From positions 6,109,036 to 6,173,035 of the forward strand of contig OZ020262.1 of the NCBI GenBank assembly GCA_963971285.1: 64,000 nucleotides of DNA. Direction: 5' to 3'. The position numbers were made by a program, and so were the translations under genes. Positions 21,652 to 32,800 of this stretch are shown here, in pieces. Position 1 is the stretch's first letter, and every line of letters starts with the position of its first letter. Source of the stretch: Astropecten irregularis (Eukaryota > Echinodermata > Asteroidea > Paxillosida > Astropectinidae). Below the pieces are notes generated by a model that saw nothing but the letters and a program-made list of their open reading frames with translations, was not told the DNA's origin and did not search any database.

Positions 21652-22256
21652 ATGGCTTTACTTTATAGACCTAATACTGTTCGATCCATATCTCATTATC
21701 GTCTTCGTAGTTTTAATAGTAACAATGGTATTCCCCTTAAACCTCCTACCACTCATAGCAGGACTTCCTTAGGTGATCAGGCTTTTCAATATGCTGCCCC
21801 TACTTTATGGAATAAGCTGCCAGTTCACATGAGAACTGCTAATAGCCTGAATTGTTTCAAGACACGGCTCAAAGCATCTTTTTACAGCTGCATTTAATCT
21901 GAACATTTTTGGTATTGTTGGTTTTTATAGTAAGCTACTTGCGATGTTACTAACTATTAAGTTTTATTTTTAGTATGTTTCATTTTTCATGTTTTGCTTT
22001 GATTTTACTGCTTAACCTGTTCAAATCTGTGGTACTTTTTATCTAATAGTTGCTTTATTAATCCAATTATTGTAATCTAGGCCTATTATCAATTCTGTAA
22101 TTTATAATTCTAATCAATTCTGCATACCGCATTTGTATGTGTGTTATATGTTTTGCTTTAATTTAATAGCTGCTTTAAACATTTTTAAATCCTGCTTGTA
22201 CAGCGCATTTGAATATTTTTAATAGAATTTGCGCTTTATAAATTCAATTATATTGT
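21652..22256 (+). mobile_element. 3' fragment of a non-LTR retrotransposon (copy 2)
   Basis: Frame 21652-21897 encodes the conserved LINE ORF2 end: TSLGDQAFQYAAPTLWNKLP, then SLNCFKTRLKASF. This matches the GDRAFSVAAPxLWNSLP ... FKxxLK pattern at the C-terminus of many L2/CR1/Rex-like reverse transcriptases. The 3' UTR ends in GCGCTTTATAAAT. It is 5' truncated, and duplicated with the UGT-4/UGT-5 spacer. Confidence 0.75.
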
Positions 22257-22258
22257 TA

Positions 22259-22352
22259 ATGACTACGTTAGGGGGAAACGTTTTGCATTAAAAGTCGACG
22301 TTAGGGGGAAATCGGCTGTTAGGGGGAAATTTCCACTTCCCCCTAACGTTTA
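22259..22352. repeat. Foldback GTTAGGGGGAA repeat in UGT-4/UGT-5 spacer
   Basis: Duplicate of 15262-15356. Confidence 0.55.
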
Positions 22353-22729
22353 AAGTACCTTTTAAAGAAACATTTTTAGTGTCCGTTTTTTGATATAAGA
22401 TGAAGAATGCTCCCATTAGGAAAATATATCAATTTCAAGTCGATCGGTTTGAAGGTTATTTAGAAATAGGTAAATAAAGTTTGCGCACGACCCTATGGGA
22501 ATTTCGCCCTATCGTTGTTGTTAGAGTTACTGTTATTATTATTATTATGTACAATCCGCACTCTGCTATTTTGCGGAAATGAAGACACGAACAGGTGTCT
22601 CCGAGCAATTGTAAATATATGCTGGTAGACAAGTTGCTTACATTATCAGCTTGACATTTTTAGAATGAGCAACTGCCTTAACATGCACTGTGTTTACTGC
22701 ACACACGCTACTAGTGTGATGCGACCGGG

Positions 22730-22848
22730 GTCAATCTCATTAAACTCATCGTAACTTACAATCAATCGTAGGACGTATATGAAGCATTGCAGAATACTCG
22801 TAATTCGAGTAACGATCGATCGTAGGGCTTCGTGAAATCGACTCCATG
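22730..22848. mobile_element. Family-C foldback element in UGT-4/UGT-5 spacer
   Basis: Duplicate of the 15690 copy. Confidence 0.6.
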
Positions 22849-23024
22849 TCATAAAGAAGATGAAGATGAAATAGACATCTATGGCCGTTGCAATAGATGA
22901 TGACGTCATGATGACGAAAAGTTTCGGCACATAACTACTCTACATGGTCTTCCTACAGTCGCCTCCGCGAAAAAGCCAAAAAGAGAAAGAAGGGCATACA
23001 CTGGTAGTCGATCTTGAGTGACCT

Positions 23025-23153
23025 TTTGTCGATTTCACGACGCCGTACGATTGATCGTAACTCGAGTTACGAAGGATCCCATCGTACCATACGTAGGGCT
23101 GCGATGCGTCTTAAGATTGATAGTAAGTTACGATGAGTTTGGTGAAATCGACC
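23025..23153. mobile_element. Family-C foldback element in UGT-4/UGT-5 spacer
   Basis: TGTCGATTTCACGACGCC to GGTGAAATCGACC. Confidence 0.6.
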
Positions 23154-23287
23154 TGTGAAGTAGCAATCTCTCTTCAGAGCTGCACGACACATATTAATGT
23201 GCATAATTTATGCAACAAGAAATAGGCTTGGTTGAAAAGTGCTGGGCGGGAAATGCCACCAAAGCCAGTAGCGTGGACAGGACTGGT

Positions 23288-23592
23288 CAGGCGCGGTTCT
23301 AGAGCCAACATTTTGGGGGGGGCTAGAAGAGCCATTATTTTTTTGGGGGGGGCTTGAAGACCCAATATTTTGGGTTCTTCTAACACTCGCTTCTGCTATG
23401 TCTTATTAGGGGTCGAAAAACATGCAAATTATAGCCCACACAACGCGTTTTTTTATGTAATTTGCGCTTAATAACTGCAAAATTCCAGTATTATTAAGAA
23501 TTTTTTTTTTTTCACTTGCATTTTCTTTGGGGGGCTAGACAAAATTTTTGGGGGGCTACAGCCCCCCTAGCCCCCCCGTACAACCGCGCCTG
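23288..23592 (-). mobile_element. hAT-type MITE (family G), 305 bp, 8-bp target duplication
   Basis: Terminal inverted repeats CAGGCGCGGTTCTA and its complement, flanked on both sides by GGACTGGT (23280-23287 and 23593-23600). The matching site at about 8855-8872 lacks the insert. It is non-coding. The 8-bp duplication and CAG...CTG ends are hAT hallmarks. Confidence 0.85.
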
Positions 23593-23740
23593 GGACTGGT
23601 CCTCATACTATAGCAGTATGATCCTATAACTGGGTGGTACTTTCATATCTGATTATTATGTATATGCATGATGATATGCATGATTACATGTACATGTATC
23701 TAATTATTATGGGACATTATAGGAAGACTTATGATCAAAG

Positions 23741-23748
23741 TCACGTGA
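23741..23748. promoter_or_regulatory. TCACGTGA E-box-like site upstream of UGT-5
   Basis: TCACGTGA ~174 bp before the UGT-5 ATG, in the mirror position of the UGT-4 site across the divergent spacer. Confidence 0.4.
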
Positions 23749-23921
23749 TGTCGTGTTGGTGGTAGCGACGTTTCAGCTGCTGGTACTGCTACCCTTCATC
23801 AGGCAACTGAAGAACTGGATGCTGCGGTGCCCGTTATATCCTGTTGGTCCGCGTCCCATGCGCTCACTGTTCAATTCACTGACCATCTTACACATTTTGT
23901 ACGGACTGAATTAGACCAAGG

Positions 23922-26890
23922 ATGAATATTCAACCAAATACACGAGTTTTTGTGTTTTTGTTGGCGGTTCTGGCTTTATACAAACCAATCCAAGGCAGTA
24001 ACATACTACTGGCAACCACTACTAGCATATGCAGTCATGTTATGGCTACATTAGAAATAGCCAAGACCTTAGTGGCAAGAGGCCACCAGGTATGGATTCT
24101 GACTGATCATTGGACCCACGGCTTGCTCGTCAAGGAGGTGGGCCTACCGGAGAACGTAACGTTTGTCCTTTACAAGTACCGCATGATGAGTCATTTCGGA
24201 AATAAACTTGTCAAAGTGTACATTGCAGACTCTCTGCGTAACACCGAGGCTAGCACTGTTTTACGGCGTCAGATAGAAGACATAGAATCTCGCTTTAACT
24301 TCCCGAAGCTTGACTTAGGAAATTCCTTGAGTCACCTTTGCGATGACATGTTAGGTGATGCTGACGCCATGAAGGAGTTAAAGTCCGTCAGATTTGACAT
24401 GATTGTCGGCGAATTGATTTGGTTGTGTCACGTTTTCCTCGGAGAAGTACTGAAGGTACCTATCATCAACTTTGGTATGACTACATCCGCCCCGTCGCAG
24501 CACGACCGCTTCGCTTACAGCCCCGTCAATCCGGCCTACGTCCCCGAGCGAATGAGCTCCCTGACCGATACGATGAGCTTCAGGGAGCGTTGCAAGAACA
24601 CCTTCTTGTACTGGTTGACAAGTTTCTTCTACTATAAATTCATGCTGGGACCGATGGACGAGGTCCTCAGGAAGCGCAACATCAGGCCGGATGCCAACTT
24701 TGGTCAGCTTCTCTCGGAAGCCGAGATGTGGATTTTCAACTGGAACGTTGTTGTAGATCACCCACGTCCACTAAGTCCACACGTTAAGTTCGTCGGTGCG
24801 GTGCTAACTCAACCAGCTCGACCGCTCAATGAGGTAAGATAAACAGATCTACTGGATATTGTTATTATTGATTTTGTTTCGTCGGGGATTTAGAATTAAT
24901 AATGAAAATAATTCATTAAACTTCACCAACGTAGATAAGCATTTCATGTGGGATTGGAACCCACGACCCCCTGCTTACTAGTGCAGATGCCATACCGATA
25001 GGATCAGCTTGATAATTGCTGTTGAAAGTGTTCAATGAATGAACGATTGATAAATTGTACAGCATTTTGTCAAACCTTTAATAGTTTGTTTTGTCTTTGG
25101 TTATACGAAAAATAGGATTCAATGAATCTGTATCTTATAACAAAGGCAACAAATATGATCAAGTTCTTAAAATTTGAAAAAGCTGCATTGTCGAAGTGGG
25201 CCAATTATTTGATATTCATGTGTTCACCTAACATTTGGTAGTTTGGTGTAAATAAAACTGTGAGCACGTGCAGCCATATAATTCTCCATGGTAACTCTCA
25301 TAAAGTCATTTTGTGAATGTGGAATCCTTTTATCTCGTACACTTTATGATCTTCTTTTACAGGAGTGGGAAGACTTTGTGAGAAGTTCTGGGGAACACGG
25401 CGTGGTACTCTTCAGTCTTGGAACTCTGATAAGCGATGAGCTGACGGACAAACAGACTGAGAATATCGCCAAGTCCCTGGCCATGCTCCCCCAGAAGGTA
25501 GCATGGAAACACAGCGGTAGACTGCCCAAAACGCTCGGGAACAACACTAAGATTGTGGAGTGGCTTCCACAAAACGACCTACTTGGTAAGAAACCAAAAC
25601 CAAATGGAAGTCAGCTTAAATATACAGTACAGGATTGGTAACATACCCAAGCAGAAATGTTCACAGATGTAAGAAAATAACTTTCAAGGTATGAAGATGG
25701 TGCTGGTGGAAACATACCGTTAAAATATTTCCACCTGAAATTGTGTATTTATCAAGAAATTAGTAAAACAAAGATTGAAAACAGTTTTGATCTCGGGGTA
25801 AGATCAAAACCATTCCATATGTTTTATAAGACAAAGTGAGTCGGGTTTTCGCTATTTTTTTCGTGACTCAGAAATCCGATTGAGCTCAAATTTCCACAGG
25901 CTTATTTTTTTCATGTACATGTTTAATCAGACAAAGAGTAATTGCTGTTCTGTTACCTTTACCAATCATGTATTATACCTTTAAATAAGTGATTATCACT
26001 GCAATTGTATCGGAGGGACTTGCACTGTTAAAGAATAATGTATCTGACTGTCATACCTTATAGTTACAGTTTTGTGGTTTGTCTTTCATTAATTTTATAG
26101 TCTGAAAAGGACCAAAATATTGAATGAATTGATTAAACTCTTTGCTTCCACTACAGGCCATCCGATGATGCGTGCTTTTATTTCCCACGGAGGTGTGAAC
26201 GGCGTCCATCAGTGCATCTATCACGCCGTTCCCATCGTGGGAATCCCAATCTTTGGCGACCAAAGGGACAACCTGGTCCGAGCCGGTGCCAAAGGAATGG
26301 CCGTATTACTGGACATCCACAGCTTGACCGATCGCTCCATTTACGACGCCACGGTGGAGGTCATCTATAACAACACGTAAGTTCTGTGTTGCACAACGTC
26401 TAATTTTTAATGGTTGTACATGTATCATGTGATGAAGATGATGCTGGTAGAAACCTACCGTAAAATGATAACAAACAATGATAGACAGATTGAGTTTTAT
26501 AACAATACAGATAACTATATTTAACTTCATATGAGTTTTGATTACAGTAAACCTTTAAGTTGAATTCTCTATGTACATGTAACGGGTATGATTTTTACGT
26601 GAGGATTTTATTGTTTTTATTCTACATTATGCAGATACAAAAAGGCAGCGGAGCATTATTCTGCCATAGCACGCGACCGTATCATGCCAATGTCACCGGT
26701 CGAAGAGGTAGCTTACTGGGTGGAGTACACCATCAAACACGGTACTGGTCATCTCAAGCCCCGTGCTATGCAGCTATCTCTCATTCAGTACTACCTACTT
26801 GATGTTATTGCAGTCTTCTCAGTGATAGCAACAGCGGTCATCTGGTTCCTGTTTAAAGTGTGCTGCCGATTCAGATGTCGCAAAAACTGA
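23922..26890 (+). CDS. UGT-5: UDP-glycosyltransferase, four exons, intact
   Basis: Exons 23922-24833, 25363-25585, 26157-26376 and 26635-26890 give 536 residues in frame. It is the tandem duplicate of UGT-3: same start ([10 protein letters not shown]), same intron positions, same intronic SINE and MITE. His39 is retained and the partner position is Glu (FDMIVGEL). Exon 3 reads [10 protein letters not shown] ... FGDQRDN, and exon 4 ends in a membrane helix and CRKN tail. A notable change is FNWNVVV near the end of exon 1 where other copies have FNSD. It is divergent from the orphan exon UGT-4 across a 2.6 kb spacer that includes a hAT-type MITE not present in the other spacer. An E-box-like TCACGTGA lies ~174 bp upstream of the ATG. 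Expected role as for the other UGTs; substrate unknown. Confidence 0.92.
24920..25015 (-). mobile_element. SINE-3 fragment in UGT-5 intron 1
   Basis: Duplicate of the UGT-3 intron 1 copy. Confidence 0.6.
25615..25986 (-). mobile_element. Family-B MITE in UGT-5 intron 2
   Basis: Same insertion as in UGT-3 intron 2. Confidence 0.65.
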
Positions 26891-27029
26891 AGCTGTGTAA
26901 TACTAAGACCCGGTATTCGTAAACCTAGAAGAAATATCGGTTCATTTTGTGCTTTTATAATGTGTACTAAAACAGTCTTTACTCTCCTTAGTTTAAAAAC
27001 AGATTTGAGTTTACCATATAAGAGTACTA

Positions 27030-27233
27030 TTGGCCTCTAGGAAACAAGGCTTGGGCTAGGCTTGGCATTTATTTCGCTACCGCCATTTTATGTCCTAAAC
27101 GAATTGAAGGGCTTGAGATACATGGCGAAGCTGGAGCCTTTCTTCGGCTTCAGCACATGGCCCAAACCCTTCATTTCGTTTTGTGGACTCAAATAAGCGG
27201 CTAGCAATAAGTCCGAAGCCTAGCCACAAGCCT
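27030..27233. mobile_element. Family-I repeat downstream of UGT-5
   Basis: Same as 19266-19469. Confidence 0.5.
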
Positions 27234-27291
27234 GGGGCCTTTCTCATAGCTCGGCTCCGGCTCAGGCAGCGTAAATGAAATCAAAGACGAA

Positions 27292-27325
<34 letters not shown>

Positions 27326-27344
27326 AGCTTTGAGAAAGGTCCCA
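27234..27344. mobile_element. Family-H element, core deleted, downstream of UGT-5
   Basis: Both terminal motifs remain but most of the core is missing. Counterpart of the 19470 copy. Confidence 0.6.
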
Positions 27345-27482
27345 GGTTTCGTATTAGGCCCCATTAATGGAGAATTATTGTTAATGGTTTGCCAACAGAG
27401 GGCGGTATTTAAAGTTAGTGATGTTTCACTGATTGTGATATAGGAAACTACACTTGAAGGACTCTGCTAGAATGTTGGTACA

Positions 27483-27557
27483 TTCGGTTAAAGGTAATAC
27501 TGTTAAAATGGTGTATTTATCCAGAAATTAGTAAAACAACGACCGAAAATCTTTTTG
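27483..27557 (-). mobile_element. Family-A MITE fragment downstream of UGT-5
   Basis: First ~75 bp of the copy seen at 19903, then an abrupt switch to sequence mirroring 9340-9480. Confidence 0.55.
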
Positions 27558-28804
27558 AGCCGGTTCATGGGACAGGACGTATATCAAACAATCAGGCAGC
27601 TGAGGTCCAAACATTTGGACATGTTTTTGTTGTAGCCGTTGTCAAGAATGTAACAAAAGTCATATTAAAAACTGTTACAGAAACCGCCAAAAAGACAGAA
27701 ATTTAAGATAACGTGTAGACTATGGTATCAAAATAATGGAAATGAATAAATAAGCTGTAATGAACAAACAATGAACTAAAAAATAACACAGTCATTGTTA
27801 TTTATGTTTTTTTTTTTTTTTTTTTTTGAGAGAGAGAGATTGAATTTTGCAAATTGGGCTTGCCCTTCACCGACGTAGATGAGCACTGCATATACATGTA
27901 CATGTTCTCAGTGTTTTGATTTGTTATGCTCGGCGCACGTTTTTGTTTTTTCAAGTGCACTCAAAATTGTCGAGTATACGAAGGGCAAGCCTAATTTGCA
28001 TAAGCATAACAGCCACAATCTTCCACAATCGGTGCCAGCAACTCAACAGGTACGTAAAATGAAAACAAAGAGGGCGCTATTTTCCAAAATGTGCGGGTTG
28101 CTTAAAAGGTGCTTGATGGATGATTTCCACGCAGGATCGGTGATAAATTTTAAGTGCCGGATTTCGGTATTTTCTCGCGGTAGGCATAACTTCCTGTTAA
28201 GTTGCAGCACGATACGCACTGACCTGGGAGATATGATCCTGTAGCTGGCCAGGTCGTACTTCCATATACGTTTGTGCACAAATACATGAATTGTACATGC
28301 ATATAAAAATAAAGGCCTGGGGGTGTACCTCCCCCCCCCCCAAATCACCACCACCACGCCCCCTGTGATCTACGCCCATGACGATACGGGATATCGGTGT
28401 GCGAGGTTGACACGGCTACAATCACTGGTATACTGCATGCAACGAAGCTGCGCCATGAAGGAAAATAACCTTCACGAATCGCACTGTTTCCGTTATTTAA
28501 TACATGACTGGTAAATGTCACAGAACAGCACTTGGCACTTTGTCTGATCCAACAGGTACATAAAATAACACACCTGTGATGTAAAGTTGGACTCAGTCGG
28601 ACATCAAGACCAGTCCAGCCAAATCATCGCCCAAGACAAAAAAAAAAAAAAAAAACACCTAAAACTAGACATTTTTTCGGTTGAAAAAGAAAATAAGATT
28701 TACGAATTATGATACAAAATTATTTCATAACCTATTACATACCAAAGCGTTTGGTTAACTTGATTTTATATGTTTTGAAAAATTGACGTAAATTCTATGT
28801 ATGA

Positions 28805-29185
28805 AATTAGTTTGAAACCCAACGACTGGAAGACAACTCGAGGACTTGGAGGACACAAAATGTTTCCACTCACGATTTCGACGACACGAATTGATTTCAA
28901 GGACACGAAATGAACTCATTCAGACGAAATGATTTCGAAGGCACGAAACGATTTCCATGAATAACATGGAATAATTTCGAGAACACGAAATTAATTCAAT
29001 GACACGAAATCATTCCGAGTGCACAAAGAAATGTTTAATTTTCGAGGACACGCAGTGTTTACGAACGAACATGAAATAATATTCAAGACCCGAAATGAAT
29101 TCAATGACACGATATGTTTCCGAAAACACGAAATCATTTCGGGAACACGAACTTGTTTTCATGTATATGACACAAAATTATTTCG
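28805..29185. repeat. Degenerate ~20 bp minisatellite (GACACGAAATGATTTCGA)
   Basis: About 15 diverged units of ACACGAAATxATTTC between UGT-5 and UGT-6. 27700-28800 otherwise holds a SINE-3-type tail, a poly-C/T tract and a repeat shared with 780-960; no gene. Confidence 0.6.
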
Positions 29186-29896
29186 AGGCTTTTCCGTTTC
29201 GCTCGGAAAAGCCACTTAACAAAGCAATCTAGGGGAGGGTACTTCAATTAGCAGTGGTGGTCTTGTAAATGATGCCTATAATTACGTTAGAAATTCTTAT
29301 TATTAACAAATAAAAGGAAATGCTTAGCTCAAATCATTAAGCTTTAGTAAAAAAAAACTAAAACAAGAGTGATTCAACAAAAAGTTATACTTGCGTGTTT
29401 TATGAAAAATTCTAAACGACTGTAAGTGAAACGAACACAAATGAGTTTTCTGAACCAAAAATATGGTGCAGGAAAGTCGTGTGACGTACCTTTTTTCGTA
29501 ATATCATGAAATAGACGAAATTGTACCGTTTCATGTACGGAAATGTTATAGGAATATTCTACTTTTGGAAGACCTTTCCAGTCATGGTATGCACTAGCAT
29601 GCGCGCCCAAAATCGCCCAACGCCCAAAATCGAACAAAAGAGGCCGGCGTGTACGTTAAGAGATATCATGCATGTTAAGGGTACTCGTTGGAAGTATCTG
29701 TAGCACCGTTGGCATAATAAAATGGTGAAATACTATAGCTTGATTTTATAATGATTGTGTATGGTGTGGCAAGTGGTAACGTGATAAAATGCTGGTATTC
29801 CAAACGAACACAGAATACAACCAACGGAAATTATGCTGGTATAGGTTTCGTCCACAAGCCCTTTATTATTATTTTATTTCCTTTGCCCACGTAATA

Positions 29897-32800
29897 ATGA
29901 CAGACATGGCGGCTATCTGCAAAGGAATGAGATTTCTCTTGACAATTTCGATGATATTTTTCATCAAACCGATCAGCGGAGGCAAGATTTTGGTGACTGG
30001 GACCGCAGGAACTAGCAGTCATCTTATATCTGCCATCCAGATTGCCAATACTCTATCCAGTAGGGGAAACGAGGTCTGGTTCATTGTTGACGAGGAGACC
30101 TATGAAGAAAACGTCCGGCGTTCTAATATTCAACCGGAGATCCAGCTTGCGCTGTATAAAAAGGTTTTAACCAACCAAGATGGCGACACATTTGTCAGAC
30201 GCTACGTCTCCAAGCAATTGCGAGACGAAGTAGCTAACACCGCCTGGCAGTACCAGTTGGAAGCCCAGGACAGAGAGATACAAACCCGCCTGTCTGGCAG
30301 GAAAGTAGACGTCTTTAAGGCTTCAAGTTTCGTCATCGATGACATGCTGGGCAACACGGCCCTCATGGAGCAGTTGAAATCAGAAGGCTTTGACATGATC
30401 GTTGGGGACTTCGTGTCACTGTATCAAGTCTTCTTGAGTCAGGTTCTTGAAGTTCCTTATATTCATATTGGCCTGACCCCTATTGCTCCGTCGCAGCACG
30501 ACCGCTTCGCTTACAACCCCGTCAATTCGGCCTACGTCCCCGAGCGAATGAGCTTCCTGACCGATACGATGAGTTTCAGGGAGCGTTGCAAGAACACCTT
30601 CTTGTACTGGTTGACAAGTTTCTTCTACTATAAATTCATGCTGGGACCGATGGACGAGGTCCTCAGGAAGCGCAACATCAGGCCGGATGCCAACTTTGGT
30701 CAGCTTCTCTCGGAAGCCGAGATGTGGATCTTCAACTCGGATTTCGTGGTGGATTTTCCGCGTCCTCTCAGTCCACACGTCAAATTTGTTGGAGGATTTC
30801 TGACTGGCCCCGCCCAGCCATTGGATGAGGTATTGTAATCCCCTTATCCTAATTCTTGTAAAACATTATTTTAAGTTGTTGGCGATAAAAAACGATAGTT
30901 GTGGACAGTCCGCTATCATTTAACCTTGTCTTGAAATTACACTGTACAATAAAAACTAAAAAGTATTTAAGCTTTTCCCAAGGAATCACATATAAGGACC
31001 TCACTTCCCTCATTTCAATCGTCTCCTGATGATGACTAGAGCAGGCTAGACGCAGGCGCGGTTCTACGGGGGGCTAGGGGGGCTGTACCCCCAAAAAAAC
31101 TTTGCCTAGCCCCCCAAACTGAAAAATGCAAGTGAAAAAAAAAAAAAGTATTGATAATACTAGATTTGTTCAGTTATTAAGCGCCAATTACATAAAAACG
31201 CGTTGTGTGGGCTACACTGTTCGTGTTTTTCGACCCCTAATAAGACATAGCAGAAGCGAGTGTTAGAAGAACCCAAAATATTGGGTCTTCTAGCCCCCCA
31301 AAAAATAATGGCTCTTCTAGCCCCCAACAAATTTTGGCTCTAGAACCGCGCCTGGCTAGACGAAACGTTGAGACCTATTGCGAGAAGTGCGAACTATATA
31401 GAAGTGCGAAAGTACGAACGATTATTACATGGTGTTTCAGCAAACGGTAAACCGATCCACATCTTTAAGCTTTTCTTGGACATTTTGCAACCGGTCCACA
31501 AGTCAACTTCGATGGAAGTTTTCCGAAAGGTTTTGTGAATAATGTCGAATAAGGTTGTTGAATTTCATGGTTGTTTGGCGCAGTGAAACCTAGGGGCGAT
31601 GTAATATTGACTTTATAGGTCAAAGTATCAGTTATCTTCTAAAATGTCTGTTGGTAATTTTTTTTTTCTTCGGAAGGACTGGCAAGCGTTCTTTGAAAGT
31701 TCTGGTGAGCACGGTGTTGTCATGCTTGCCCTCGGAACGCTGATAAACGATGAACTCTCAGAAGAACAGGCCGAGAACATCGCCACGAGTCTGGCCATGC
31801 TCCCCCAGAAGGTGGCCTGGAGCTTCGGCGGTAAACTTCCCAAAACGCTGGGTAACAACACCAGGGTCGTCAAGTGGTTCCCCCAGAATGATTTGCTTGG
31901 TAAGGATTATTAAGACCGAGCGTTCCCTCTCATGTCAAATTTTAGAATTATTTCGTGTGCATATGTATGTTTGTAGAGATGACTGCATCTTTGTCATAGA
32001 AAAAAAAACCTATGGTAAATAAGTTGATGGTCACCCATTATGTGTCTTGAATTATTTGAAAAATAGCAATCTTGCGTTTTGCATCTATTAATGTTATACA
32101 TTTGTGTGTTTCTTTGTTTATGATGTATTTATATTATCTGATCGGCATTCTAACTATAACGCAAACTTCTAATTCATAGAATGAGTAAGACTTGTGGAGC
32201 CACCATGTATAACACTCTTTTTGGAAGATGTGTGGTCCTGAAAAACTCAACGTTTCGACTGTTGTGATCTGGTCGTCTTCAGGAGAGAGGACGACTAGAG
32301 CACACTGATCGAAACGTCGAAACGGATATTTTCTCTCATCGGTCCTTTTCAAGACCACACATCTTCCAAAAAGTGTGTACAGTTAAACATGGTGTCTCCG
32401 CGAGTCTTACTCGTTCTAGTCTCTCCACCATGCAAAAACTTAAAATCCTACTTTTCTTACTTCCCTTCTTTCAGCACACCCAAAGACGCGTGCTTTTATT
32501 TCCCACGGAGGTCTGAGCAGCATTCATCAGTGCATCTACCACGCCGTTCCCATCGTGGGAATCCCAGTTTTTGGGGACCAGAAGGATAACTTCTACCGAC
32601 TTGGCGCCAAAGGGATATCGGTGCTTCTCAATATTCGAAATCTGACCGAGCGATCCATTTACGATGCTACGATGGAAGTCATCTACAACAAATCGTAAGT
32701 GCATAAACATCGTTACGATATCCCTGTACCGCCCTCTACCGTCCTCTTCTAAATCACGTTAAATTTTCCTGTATTCAAACTGAAAAATGGTCAGATAATT

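Larger units (their letters stand above)
20281..27700 (+). repeat. Tandem duplication, copy 2
   Basis: Carries the orphan UGT-4 exon, the second spacer (with an extra 305 bp hAT-type MITE), UGT-5 and its downstream flank. Collinearity with copy 1 breaks at about 27558, inside a family-A MITE, where sequence matching the far end of the UGT-2 arm (9340-9480) follows. Confidence 0.7.

Noticed and set aside
27879-28244. 121-codon plus-strand frame
   Set aside because: No recognisable domain, overlaps repeat sequence shared with 780-960, and an opposing frame overlaps it.
29789-29896. Longer UGT-6 N-terminus from ATG 29789
   Set aside because: It would place 36 residues before the signal peptide with no match in UGT-1; the 29897 start fits the family better.
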